From the NCBI RefSeq assembly GCF_023544665.1, contig NZ_JAMJFL010000027.1, forward strand, positions 42,847 through 106,846: a DNA stretch of 64,000 bases. The letters run 5' to 3'. Source of the DNA: Streptomyces sp. YS415 (lineage in GTDB: Bacteria; Actinomycetota; Actinomycetes; Streptomycetales; Streptomycetaceae). A program made the translations under genes and the position numbers. Shown here in pieces: positions 18,238-26,503 of this stretch (its first letter is position 1; each line of letters starts with the position of its first letter). The notes below the pieces were generated by a model. It searched no databases, was not told the origin of the DNA, and worked only from the letters and a program-made list of their open reading frames with translations.

Positions 18238-18330
18238 TCAGCGGTTCAGGAGCATGAAAAGGACGGCGGTCACCACCGCGCTGATGAGCAAGGAACCGAG
18301 GCAGCCGACGCGGTTGCTGAAGAACAACAT
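18238..18330 (-). CDS. 30-residue single-helix membrane protein
   Basis: The frame MLFFSNRVGCLGSLLISAVV.. ends MLLNR and is one hydrophobic helix with a short polar N-terminus. It ends 5 bases before the hemerythrin-like start and likely sits in the same transcript. I recall near-identical short proteins in streptomycetes, but its function is unknown. A GGTGG lies close to the ATG. The high hydrophobicity and clean codon use support a real gene despite its size. Confidence 0.55.
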   Translation of the reverse strand: MLFFSNRVGCLGSLLISAVVTAVLFMLLNR

Positions 18331-18370
18331 GGCCACCGGTTACCCCTCTTCTTGCGATTCGATCGAATCC

Positions 18371-19228
18371 TCAAGGCAGGAACTGCAGAATCCTTCGGGC
18401 CGTGGCGTCGGGCCGGCTGAAGTGCACCGCGTGGGCTGCGCCGGGCACTACGGCGAGTCGGCCATGAGGCAGATCGGCGGTCACCCGCTCGGCCCAACAC
18501 TGAGGGGCCACCCGGTCGTGGGAACCTCTCAGCACCAGGGTCGGCGCCTCAATTCGACGCAGGCGCGCCTCAAACGGGCCGGATGCGTCCTGTCGTGCGT
18601 AATGGAACTCCGCAACGAACCGGGCCGCTCCGGTGAGGAGATAGTCTGCCGCGGCCACGGCAAGAAGGGACAGCGGTTCCTTAGGAACGTCAGCCAACAG
18701 GCGCAGCAATTGCCGGACCGGTGACAACGCCGTCACGTCCAGGGCAGGGCCGATGAGCACCATCCGCTCCACCAGACGAGGGTGTTCGGCTGCGAACGCC
18801 GCGGTCACCTGGCAGCCGACCGAGTTGGCCACCAGGACACAAGGACCGATCGCTGCGGCGGTTCGCCAGCGCAGCAACGCTTCCACCGATTCCTCGACGT
18901 CGAGGGCGCGCCGGACCGCCCGCCGCGAGCGTACGTTTCCTGGCAGGTCTGGCACCAGCACGGTGCACCCTGCGGCCGCCAGCAAGCGGGCGAGAGGGAT
19001 GAAGTAGCGTCCAGACAGGCCGAGTCCGTGGACCATGACGACTACGGCATTGCTCGGGGGCCAGGGACCCAAGCGCAGGGTGTACATACCCGCAAAGCGC
19101 CCCTCACGCCGCACGGCCTGCTCAGCCACACCGAGCGAGGGGACGCCAGTTTCGTACCCGGGTCGAACACCAGCAGACCGGCGCATATCGACATGCGGGC
19201 GAGCAATCGCGAGGCGATGCCTATTCAT
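18371..19228 (-). CDS. Alpha/beta-fold hydrolase
   Basis: ATG 19228 follows GGAAGG with a short spacer; the extension to 19321 is less likely. The 285-residue cytosolic protein has the oxyanion motif VMVHGLGLSGRYF, nucleophile elbow VANSVGCQ (GxSxG variant with Asn first), acid LRGSHDRVAP and His VPGAAHAVHFSRP. This is a complete catalytic set of a small-molecule esterase/hydrolase. The substrate is unknown. It lies 40 bases upstream of the 30-residue membrane-protein gene on the same strand and may be co-transcribed. Confidence 0.8.
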   Translation of the reverse strand: MNRHRLAIARPHVDMRRSAGVRPGYETGVPSLGVAEQAVRREGRFAGMYTLRLGPWPPSNAVVVMVHGLGLSGRYFIPLARLLAAAGCTVLVPDLPGNVRSRRAVRRALDVEESVEALLRWRTAAAIGPCVLVANSVGCQVTAAFAAEHPRLVERMVLIGPALDVTALSPVRQLLRLLADVPKEPLSLLAVAAADYLLTGAARFVAEFHYARQDASGPFEARLRRIEAPTLVLRGSHDRVAPQCWAERVTADLPHGRLAVVPGAAHAVHFSRPDATARRILQFLP

Positions 19229-20320
19229 GGCACCTTCCACAGGTGCGACGCGGTAGGCATTGCCGGCTCCATCCGCCGAAGACGGGCCCGCGGCACAAGC
19301 GGACCTGGCCGACGGGGCCACCGGTCCCCGCGCGCCGGCGGCTCTGCGGCCTGACCGTCGCCCGATTCACTGCGGGGAGCGCTTGACGCAGCGGCGCGGG
19401 AGCAGCGTTAACCATTGCCGTCATGATGTGGCAAGTCGGCTCTCGTCATCCTTGGGCGTCTCGTTAGCCTCCGTGGAGGGCCGGGCCTCGTAACGACGGT
19501 TGTCGTGCTCCTCCGGATGAGCGTTCCTTTCCCCGGTGACCTCTTCCAGCGGGCTCTGACGCCTTCAGCCGCGTGAAGAATGTGCATGATCAGCCCCTTT
19601 TCCGTTCAGCTGCTGCATACTCCCTCGTCGAGTCACCGTGATCGAACGTCCCAATCAGCCCGTCCGCGCTTCATGACCCACGGAATGCGCGCACGCACAC
19701 GACGTACGCAGTGTCCGTACCCATGAGTCGAGTCGTGATTGGACAGTCCTGCCTGGGAAGTACACGGGCCCCCTGCACCTCGCTCCGAGCCGACCGGACG
19801 GTTCGCGCGTACGTATAGATCTGGTCACGTTGGCGTCGCAGGTGTCGGGTATCACGGTCCGGCAGACCGGCACCTGCCCGTTGCCCCCCGTACGCGGATG
19901 GCTCCGGCTGGCTGGAGGTCGGTTCTCGGACTGGATACGCCCGACGATCCCCTCCGCCATCCCGTCCTCTTCGACCGTGACCGGGCCATCCTCGGCGCGC
20001 GATGTGCTGGGCGAGATGACAGCGTGGTCAGTAGGAGCACCGTGACGACGGGCAGAGGAGTGGTCGGTCCATGGCGTGCGCACTGGGGCCGGTGTGACCA
20101 CCTCGGGGCTGGTCAGCGCAGGTGTGCCTGGCATCGCGATCGACGGCGAGATCACCGTAAGAGCCCCCGATCCGGGCTGGCGGCATCGGGCGGAGCACCC
20201 CGGCGCAGTCATCAAGGTGGCCTGTTCGTCGCAACAGATCACCGAGGCTTCCCATGGGCCGACCGCGTCCACGGTGCCGCAGAACGCCTCCTCAGAGGCC
20301 CGCCAACCAGGAGCCGCCAC
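19229..20320. other. 1.1-kb region without a convincing gene
   Basis: Long frames on both strands run through this stretch but show no family motifs. One minus-strand piece (19421-19562) has good codon bias and an acidic, hydrophilic product (PLEEVTGERNAHPEEHDNRR). It lacks a start codon because a TGA precedes it, so it looks like the tail of a lost small gene. The rest appears to be decayed DNA and the promoter region of the DUF2252 gene. Confidence 0.4.
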
Positions 20321-21700
20321 GTGCCCACCTTCCCCCGTTCTGCCGACGGGTCTTCGACGGCCCGTGTCGCATCCGCCGACCCGGCCTCGTCGGGACTGGC
20401 CGCTCGCAGGCATCTCCCCCTGTCCGCGCACGGCGCATGGACCCCTTCGCCGCACCGGCCCGACCTCGTGGGCATCCTGGAGAAGGAGGCCCAACCGCGC
20501 ATCCCCCAACTGATGCCGATCCGCTACACACGCATGACCGGTTCCCAGTCCGCCTTCTACCGCGGTACTCCCGCGGTCATGGCAGCCGACCTGTCCACCA
20601 TGCCGGACACCGGGCTGACTGTTCAGCTCTCCGGAGACGCACACCTGTCCAACTTCGGGCTGTTCGCCTCCCCGGAGCGCCGCCTCGTCTTCGATCTCGA
20701 CGACTTCGACGAAACACTGCCGGGCCCCTTCGAGTGGGACATCAAACGCCTGGCCACCAGCCTTGCCGTTGCCGCATACGACAACGACGCCCCGTCGGAG
20801 ACGGCTGGCGCCATCGCCGCCGAGGCTGCCCGGAGTTACCGCAACCACATGAGCGAACTGTCCGCCTCCACAGAACTCGCCGTCTGGTACGAGTACATCG
20901 CGGCCGACGACGTGCTCCAGGAGATCGGCAACTCGCTGCAACGCGCGCGGGTCCACCGCACCCTGGACCGGGCACGGCAGACCGACAGCAGCAAGGCGAT
21001 CGCGAAACTCACCGAACCCGGCCCCGACGGAACGCCCCGGTTCCTGCACTCCCCGCCACTGATCGAACCGGTCGACGACCAGGACCACGCCGTTGTCGAG
21101 CGGGTTTTCGAGGACTACCGTGCCAGCCTGGCGCCAGCCCAGGCCCAGCTACTGGACCGATTTCGGATCGTGGACGCGGCCCGCAAGGTCGTCGGCATCG
21201 GCAGCGTCGGTACACGCTGCTACGTCCTGCTGCTGCAGGGACGCGCCGCAGGCGAGCTCCTGCTGCTACAGGCCAAGGAGGCTGAGCCCTCGGTCCTCGC
21301 TCCGTACGTGCGCGGATCCGTTACGCATGAGGGACAGCGAGTCGTTGAGGGACAAAGGCTGCTGCAGGCCTGCGGCGACATCTTCCTGGGCTGGTCCACC
21401 GGACCCACCGGACGTCACTTCTACTGGCGGCAACTGCTCGACATGAAAGGCTCCGCGTCAATCCAGGGCATGTCCGCCAGTCTGCTGCACCAGTACGCCG
21501 GGCTCTGCGGCCGGGCGCTCGCCCGCGGTCACGCCCGCTCGGGCAACCGCGTCGCCATCGCCGCCTACCTCGGAGACGACACGGACTTCGACCAGGCCAT
21601 CGCCGCGTTCGCCCTCGCCTACGCCCAACAGACTCGAGACGACTACATCACCTTTACCCAGGCCATCAGCGACGGCCGCCTGCCCGTCACACCCTCCTGA
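20321..21700 (+). CDS. DUF2252 family protein
   Basis: GTG 20321 has AGGAG seven bases upstream and gives a 459-residue product of normal family length; the frame upstream to 19739 has poor codon bias. Family features are present: YTRMTGSQSAFYRGTP, LSGDAHLSNFGLF, VFDLDDFDET, FEWDIKRLATSL, FYWRQLLDMKGS and the C-terminal GRALARGHARSG. The GDAHLxNF...D-F-D core is shared with kinase/aminoglycoside-phosphotransferase-like folds. The physiological role is unknown. It stands alone and seems intact. Confidence 0.85.
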   Translation: MPTFPRSADGSSTARVASADPASSGLAARRHLPLSAHGAWTPSPHRPDLVGILEKEAQPRIPQLMPIRYTRMTGSQSAFYRGTPAVMAADLSTMPDTGLTVQLSGDAHLSNFGLFASPERRLVFDLDDFDETLPGPFEWDIKRLATSLAVAAYDNDAPSETAGAIAAEAARSYRNHMSELSASTELAVWYEYIAADDVLQEIGNSLQRARVHRTLDRARQTDSSKAIAKLTEPGPDGTPRFLHSPPLIEPVDDQDHAVVERVFEDYRASLAPAQAQLLDRFRIVDAARKVVGIGSVGTRCYVLLLQGRAAGELLLLQAKEAEPSVLAPYVRGSVTHEGQRVVEGQRLLQACGDIFLGWSTGPTGRHFYWRQLLDMKGSASIQGMSASLLHQYAGLCGRALARGHARSGNRVAIAAYLGDDTDFDQAIAAFALAYAQQTRDDYITFTQAISDGRLPVTPS

Positions 21701-21929
21701 CACCACCAGCACCGCCCAGCAGGCACGCCGAGAACATGACCTGTCGAACCCGGCGTTCTCAGCCTCCCAGCGTTGAAAGACGGCTGCACCTGGCCGGACA
21801 GTTCTGTGCCTGCGGATCAGCCAGCATCCAGGCCCTTCGCATAGTGACCACCGACCTTCCCTGGCCCGCCTCCATGCTTTGATCCCGGCACGGGTCCGCC
21901 GTCGAAAGACCCGGGACGGCCGGCCGGAG

Positions 21930-22182
21930 CACCTTCGGTCGTGCGATGTGGACTCCGAAGAGCAGGCTGCCCGTCCCGCCGGGTGGGTGCACCGCCGCGA
22001 CCACGACCGCGGACCGTCGAACTCGTACACGCCGAACTCGACGGCGCTGGCTGGGCCCTGACCTCACCGGCCGCCGCAGAATTGAGGTCCCCGGACGCGT
22101 CGTGCTGCGGTGCAGCCAGTGCCGCAACGGCGTCCTGTGGCTCCGCACCGGCGATACCTGGCTGCGCCTCGCGGCGCCATGA
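21930..22182 (+). pseudogene. Remnant of a small zinc-knuckle-like protein
   Basis: The 3' end reads RVVLRCSQCRNGVLWLRTGDTWLRL in one frame, preceded in another frame by TVELVHAELDGAGWALTSPA. The two may be parts of one protein of about 70 residues with a CxxC, separated by a frameshift near 22080. No family is recognised. Confidence 0.3.
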
Positions 22183-22244
22183 CGCGGCGTCGTGGACCCC
22201 ATCCACCCTGGACAACACCGGCTCGACGCGGCGGGAGCGCGGTG

Positions 22245-22916
22245 TCACCTGGGCAGCGTGCGACTGCCGCGTGCGCTCAGTGCGCGGATCGGACCGATCA
22301 GCGTCCGGTAGACGGGCCGCACCACGCGGCCGGGGAGATGGCGGTGACGCTCCTCCTTCCATACCCGCGCCCTGTCGTGCCCCGCCAGAGGAGACCACCG
22401 GTCGGTGACAGGGGGTTCGGACGCGTGGAACTCGATGCGGCAGAGGTGCTTGATGTTGACGTACCCGTACTGGCTGGGGCTGACCAGCCGCACCGGAGCG
22501 CCGTGGTCGCTGTCGAGCGGCCGCCCGTCGAGACGGTCGGCGATGAGCACGTCGTCGGCCAGGGCGTCCTCGAGCAACACGACCGCCCGGTAACCGTCGA
22601 GACCCTCGAAGCTGACATGGCTGACCGGCGCGTCCGGCCCGAGCAGCGGCTCGACCCGCGTGCGGTAGAGGGTCTGGAACGAGACCCCTTCCCACAGCAG
22701 GTCGGTGGCCGACCACCCGGCGACGCAGTGGAAGTCGGCTCGTACCTCTTGCCGTGGCAGCTTCGCGATGTCGTCCAGGGCCAGGGTGACGCTCTCGGCG
22801 AGCGCTCCGCGGAGCTCGATCACCGGGTCGGCGGGCACAGGCGGAGGCGGGTGATGGAGGTGCGTGCCGAAACGAGGGAATCCGTCCACGGCACGTTGGC
22901 CGGGGGGAAGTGTCAT
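22245..22916 (-). CDS. Molybdopterin-dependent oxidoreductase (sulfite-oxidase-like fold)
   Basis: ATG 22916 follows GGAG, so the upstream frame to 23156 is not used. The 223-residue cytoplasmic protein has the fold's hallmark Cys in RADFHCVAGWSATDLLWEGV (Mo ligand) and DSDHGAPVRLVSPSQYGYVNIKHL with WK/VKxxxxL-like conservation near the cofactor site. It belongs to the oxidoreductase molybdopterin-binding (MsrP/YedY-like) group. It is shorter than true sulfite oxidases and has no dimerisation domain. The divergent TetR gene with a palindrome between them suggests it is repressor-controlled. Confidence 0.8.
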   Translation of the reverse strand: MTLPPGQRAVDGFPRFGTHLHHPPPPVPADPVIELRGALAESVTLALDDIAKLPRQEVRADFHCVAGWSATDLLWEGVSFQTLYRTRVEPLLGPDAPVSHVSFEGLDGYRAVVLLEDALADDVLIADRLDGRPLDSDHGAPVRLVSPSQYGYVNIKHLCRIEFHASEPPVTDRWSPLAGHDRARVWKEERHRHLPGRVVRPVYRTLIGPIRALSARGSRTLPR

Positions 22917-23072
22917 GTCGCTGCTCCGTTGCGTGTGAAGCGAATCGGTAGGCCGTGCGTCGATGACCTTGTGCAACCGTCGGAGAACTCCTCTTGGGCG
23001 CTCGGGAGCCGGCGGCGGAGGGCCGTCCGGCTGCTCCGTCGCGTCACCTCCCGACGCGTTGTACGGTGGCGT

Positions 23073-23089
23073 ACATATCGAGCGTATGT
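23073..23089. promoter_or_regulatory. Candidate TetR operator
   Basis: Palindrome ACATA-TCGAGCG-TATGT lies between the divergent oxidoreductase and TetR genes, about 50 bases before the TetR start. TetR-family regulators usually bind such a site in their own divergent promoter. Inferred from position and symmetry only. Confidence 0.4.
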
Positions 23090-23137
23090 CGTTATACGGC
23101 CCCGCACAACGCGGCGGGGAGTGAGGTGAGGCACAGG

Positions 23138-23746
23138 ATGGGTGCGCTGCGCACACCGCGTGAGCGGTGGGTCGAAGAGGGACTGCGGGCGCTGGCCACG
23201 GGCGGTGTGGACGCCGTGCGCGTCGAGGCGTTGGCCAAGTCGCTCGGCGTGACCAAGGGCGGGTTCTACGGGTACTTCGCCGACCGCGGCGCGCTGCTGA
23301 CCGAGATGCTGGACGCCTGGGAGCGCGAGTGCGTCGACGACGTCTTCGACCGGATCGAGAGGGAGGGGGGCGACGTGCTGGACAAGGTCCGGCTGGCCGG
23401 GCAGCTCACCTTCTCCGGCAACCGCCTGCTCCCCATCGACCTGGCCGTCCGCGACTGGGCCCGCCGCGACCCGGTGGTCGCCGACCGCCTGCGCCGGGTG
23501 GACAACCGGCGCATGCAGCTGCTGCGCGACGCGATCAGCACCTTCTGCTCCGACCCCGACGAGGTCGAGGCCCGCAGCCTGCTCGCCTTCTGCATGGCCA
23601 TCGGGAACCACTTCCTCGCCGCCGACCACCCCGGCCGCACCCGCGACCAGGTCAAGGCCCGCGCCGGCGACCTCCTCCTCAACCGGTCACCCGGCAGCGC
23701 CGCCAAGCCCGAAGCGGCCGACGGCGGGCTCGGCACGCAGGAGTAA
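23138..23746 (+). CDS. TetR-family transcriptional regulator
   Basis: The 202-residue protein starts MGALRTPRERWVEEGLRALA. It has the TetR helix-turn-helix (VEALAKSLGVTKGGFYGYFADRGALL, about residues 27-52) and an all-helical ligand domain with DLAVRDWARRDPVVADRLRRVD. It is divergent from the molybdopterin oxidoreductase across about 220 bases that hold an inverted repeat. It is likely a local repressor of that gene and itself. GTG 23125, a few codons upstream, is an alternative start. Confidence 0.85.
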   Translation: MGALRTPRERWVEEGLRALATGGVDAVRVEALAKSLGVTKGGFYGYFADRGALLTEMLDAWERECVDDVFDRIEREGGDVLDKVRLAGQLTFSGNRLLPIDLAVRDWARRDPVVADRLRRVDNRRMQLLRDAISTFCSDPDEVEARSLLAFCMAIGNHFLAADHPGRTRDQVKARAGDLLLNRSPGSAAKPEAADGGLGTQE

Positions 23747-24038
23747 GTGCGCCTCTGCTGACGGGAGTTCCGTGGGCAGGCCGACGAAACGCCGGCCCGG
23801 CTGGAGCACGGCTGCCAGGGGGTCACAAGCCCGCAGCTGACGGGGCCTTGGTCGGCCAGGTCACCAGCGCACTGTCAGTGGGCCTGCCGCTGAAGCAGAG
23901 GCCGACTCCGCCCTGAGAAGGCGCGCCAGGGCCGCACGCCAGCCCCGCCCAGGGCGAGAGCCACAGATCCCTCAACCCGATGTCACCACGGCGGGCTGGT
24001 CGGGTCGACTTGGCCCACGGCTGATTCTCCGGCCGAGT

Positions 24039-25286
24039 TCACCCGACCGTCGCCACCGCGGGCTCCGCCAGAGCGCGTGCCGTAGCCCGGGCCAGGGCGG
24101 TGGCAGCGTCCGGACGCAGGTGACCGACGACGGTGAGGGTGTAGGCGTCGCCGGTCTGGACGAGGCAGAGGTTGGCCGTGCCCGGGGGAGACAGCTTCGG
24201 TACCGCGATGATCCGCGTCAGCGGGCGGCCGCACAACGATGCCGTCACATCGCGCCACTTGAAGGTGGTGCATCCGCTCGCGGTGACGTCGGCGCGTACG
24301 CCGTGCCGGGCCATGGCGTGCGTCAGCCAGGGCAGGAGACGGCCGGCGCTCTCCAGCACGGGAAGTGCGGCTCGGTGCACATCAGCGCGGCTCGGCAGGG
24401 CTGCCATCTGGTTCTGGACGGTGCGCAGGCGGTCGTCCGGGCACTCAGTGTCCACGGGCAGCGGTACGCGGACGGTGGTGGCGGCGTTGCCGAGCCGGTG
24501 TGCGGTGTGGCCGTCACGGAGGTCGACCGGGACGGTGACGTGGAACGGAATGGGGCCTTCGGGCCAGCCGTGAAGGGGGCCGTAACAGGCCCGCAATGCT
24601 CCGGCGAAGGAACTCACGAGCAGTTCGTTGAGCGTCGCACCGCGGCCTTCGGCGAGTCGGCGGCGCGCCGCGCGCACCACCTGCGGGTCGATCCCGAGCA
24701 CGGCGAGGGAGGGCTCGACGTCGCCGTGCGTGCCCGGTGGCAGGGACTGTGCCCGGGCGCAGCTTTTGCGCAGTTCCCGCCACAGGGCGGCGGGAGGGAC
24801 GGCAGGCCGCGTCGGGGTGGCCCCCCGGCGGCGTCGCGGTGGGGGATTGTCCATGAGCAGACGGAAGACGCTTTCGAGGGACCTGCCGTCCAGCAGGGCG
24901 TGGTGGGCGAGCAGGACGACGGCGTGTTCGCCTCCGGGCACGGCGTTCGGCGCCACGACCAGACGCCACAAGGGCCGGCCGACGGGGAGCCGGTGTTCGA
25001 CGGCAGTGGCCAGGAGGGGTTCCAATGCCTGGTCGCCGACGGTGACGTGCGCGGCCGGATCGAAGGCGCGCAGGCGCTCCCAGCGGTGTCCCGTCAGCGC
25101 CGCCGGCCCGGCCGGTGGTCTCAGGACCAGGTTCATGCGCTCGAGACCGCTCCAGCGATCGGCGACCCGGCACTGCATCTCGGCCGGCGCCGGCGGTGGC
25201 CCGGAGAACAGTGCGGCCAGGCCGATCGTTTCCGGCAGTCCGGTCCGCACGTGCCCCTCATCCAGGACGGACAGCCTGGTCCCCAT
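24039..25286 (-). CDS. WS/DGAT- or condensation-like acyltransferase A
   Basis: The 415-residue protein carries the catalytic motif AHHALLDGRS (His128-His129, Asp133), the HHxxxDG signature shared by condensation domains and WS/DGAT acyltransferases. FHVTVPVDLRDGHTAHRLGN and RVPLPVDTECPDDRL resemble the WS/DGAT second half. Such enzymes move an acyl group from CoA or a carrier protein to an alcohol or amine. Its ATG overlaps the stop of the ketosynthase upstream (TGATG), so the genes are coupled. It is the last gene of the minus-strand KS/P450/ACP operon and a relative of 29825-31084. Confidence 0.75.
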   Translation of the reverse strand: MGTRLSVLDEGHVRTGLPETIGLAALFSGPPPAPAEMQCRVADRWSGLERMNLVLRPPAGPAALTGHRWERLRAFDPAAHVTVGDQALEPLLATAVEHRLPVGRPLWRLVVAPNAVPGGEHAVVLLAHHALLDGRSLESVFRLLMDNPPPRRRRGATPTRPAVPPAALWRELRKSCARAQSLPPGTHGDVEPSLAVLGIDPQVVRAARRRLAEGRGATLNELLVSSFAGALRACYGPLHGWPEGPIPFHVTVPVDLRDGHTAHRLGNAATTVRVPLPVDTECPDDRLRTVQNQMAALPSRADVHRAALPVLESAGRLLPWLTHAMARHGVRADVTASGCTTFKWRDVTASLCGRPLTRIIAVPKLSPPGTANLCLVQTGDAYTLTVVGHLRPDAATALARATARALAEPAVATVG

Positions 25287-26503
25287 CAGTACGGCTCCCG
25301 CTCGGGTGCGTCGAAGACGAGACAGGCGTTCTGCCCGCCCACGGCGAAGCTGTTGCTGAGCACAGGGCCGCTCGGGAGCTTACGGGCTTCCATGGTGACC
25401 ACGTCGAGCGCGAGGCGGGGGTCCAACCGGGCGAGGCGGGCGGTGGGCGGCGCAAGTCCCCGGCTCACGGACAGCACGGCGGTCACGGCTTCCAGCGCGC
25501 CCGTCGCGCCGAACCCGTTCCCGGTCACCGACTTGGGGGCCGTGACCGGCACCCCGGCGGGCCCGAACACGGCGGCAATGGCCCGGCCTTCGGCCAGGTC
25601 GTTCAGATCGGTCCCCGTGCCGTGGGCATTGACATGGACGACGGCGTCGGGGGTCGTCCCGGCGTCGGCCAGCGCCTGTTCGACGCACGCCCGGGCCCCG
25701 GAGCCATCAGGCCGAGGAGCCGTGAGGTGGTAGGCGTCGGTCGTACGGCCGTATCCGGTCAGGACGGCGTGGATCCGGGCCCCGCGGGATCGGGCCGCCT
25801 CGAGGGACTCCAGCACCAGGAAGGCCGCGCCCTCCGCGAGTACGAAGCCCTGCCGGTCGGCGTCGAACGGCCGGCAGCCGGCGTGCGGGTCACCGCAGTC
25901 TGTGACCATGACCCCGGAGCGTGCGGAGGCCAGCGCGATGGTCGGGGTAAGGGGGCTGTCATGTCCTCCTGCCACCACGACGTCGGCCGCGCCGGTGCGG
26001 ATCATCTGGAGCCCTTCGCCCACCGCGTGGGCTCCCGAGGCACACGTCGTGGACACGGTGAGGCTCGGCCCGGTGACGCCGAGCCGGGCACTGATCCAAT
26101 GGGCGCCTGCGTTGTACATCGCCCGGTTGGGCCAGAGCACGTCGGGCTGCCCGATGCCGCGCTCCTGGCTGATGCCACCGCCGAACCCGGTGCCGGTGAC
26201 CACCGCGCGGCGTGCGGCCGAGGCGTGGATGCCACCCGCGTCCTCCACCGCGTCCAGTGCCGCGCACACCGCCAACTGGACCGACCGGTCCGACCGTAGC
26301 TGTTCCTTGCGCGTCAGATACCCGGCGGCGTCGAAGCCGGGCATCGGGCAGGCGGGGTACACCAACCGACCCTCGTCGTCGAAGGCGTGCGGTACCACCA
26401 CGGAGCGGGCCTGGAGCAGGCTGTCCCACAGGTCCCCAGGCGTGGCCCCGGCCGCACAGCGCACCCCCAGTCCCGTGACCGCGGCGACGTTGTCGCGGAT
26501 CAC
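25286..26503 (-). CDS. Ketosynthase 1, with second active-site His replaced by Asn
   Basis: The 405-residue protein has a complete FabF-type thiolase fold: STTCASGAH (Cys154), VNAHGTGTDLND (His294), and Lys324 in PKSVTGNGFGATG. In that motif the normal GH is GN (Asn329). The C-terminus LSNSFAVGGQNACLVF is typical. FabF-like enzymes use Cys-His-His to condense malonyl-ACP; losing the second His should hinder decarboxylation. It may act as a modified or partner subunit next to ketosynthase 2, or as an acyl-transfer enzyme. Its start overlaps the stop of the P450-ACP gene by 4 bases. Confidence 0.85.
   Translation of the reverse strand: MIRDNVAAVTGLGVRCAAGATPGDLWDSLLQARSVVVPHAFDDEGRLVYPACPMPGFDAAGYLTRKEQLRSDRSVQLAVCAALDAVEDAGGIHASAARRAVVTGTGFGGGISQERGIGQPDVLWPNRAMYNAGAHWISARLGVTGPSLTVSTTCASGAHAVGEGLQMIRTGAADVVVAGGHDSPLTPTIALASARSGVMVTDCGDPHAGCRPFDADRQGFVLAEGAAFLVLESLEAARSRGARIHAVLTGYGRTTDAYHLTAPRPDGSGARACVEQALADAGTTPDAVVHVNAHGTGTDLNDLAEGRAIAAVFGPAGVPVTAPKSVTGNGFGATGALEAVTAVLSVSRGLAPPTARLARLDPRLALDVVTMEARKLPSGPVLSNSFAVGGQNACLVFDAPEREPY

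Noticed and set aside
19655..21088. 477-residue minus frame
   Set aside because: Antisense shadow of the DUF2252 gene and its upstream region.
23747..24038. Possible gene between TetR and acyltransferase A
   Set aside because: Frames here lack codon bias, starts with ribosome sites, and any family motif.
24120..25733. 537-residue plus frame over acyltransferase A and KS1
   Set aside because: Antisense shadow; the minus frames hold clear catalytic motifs.
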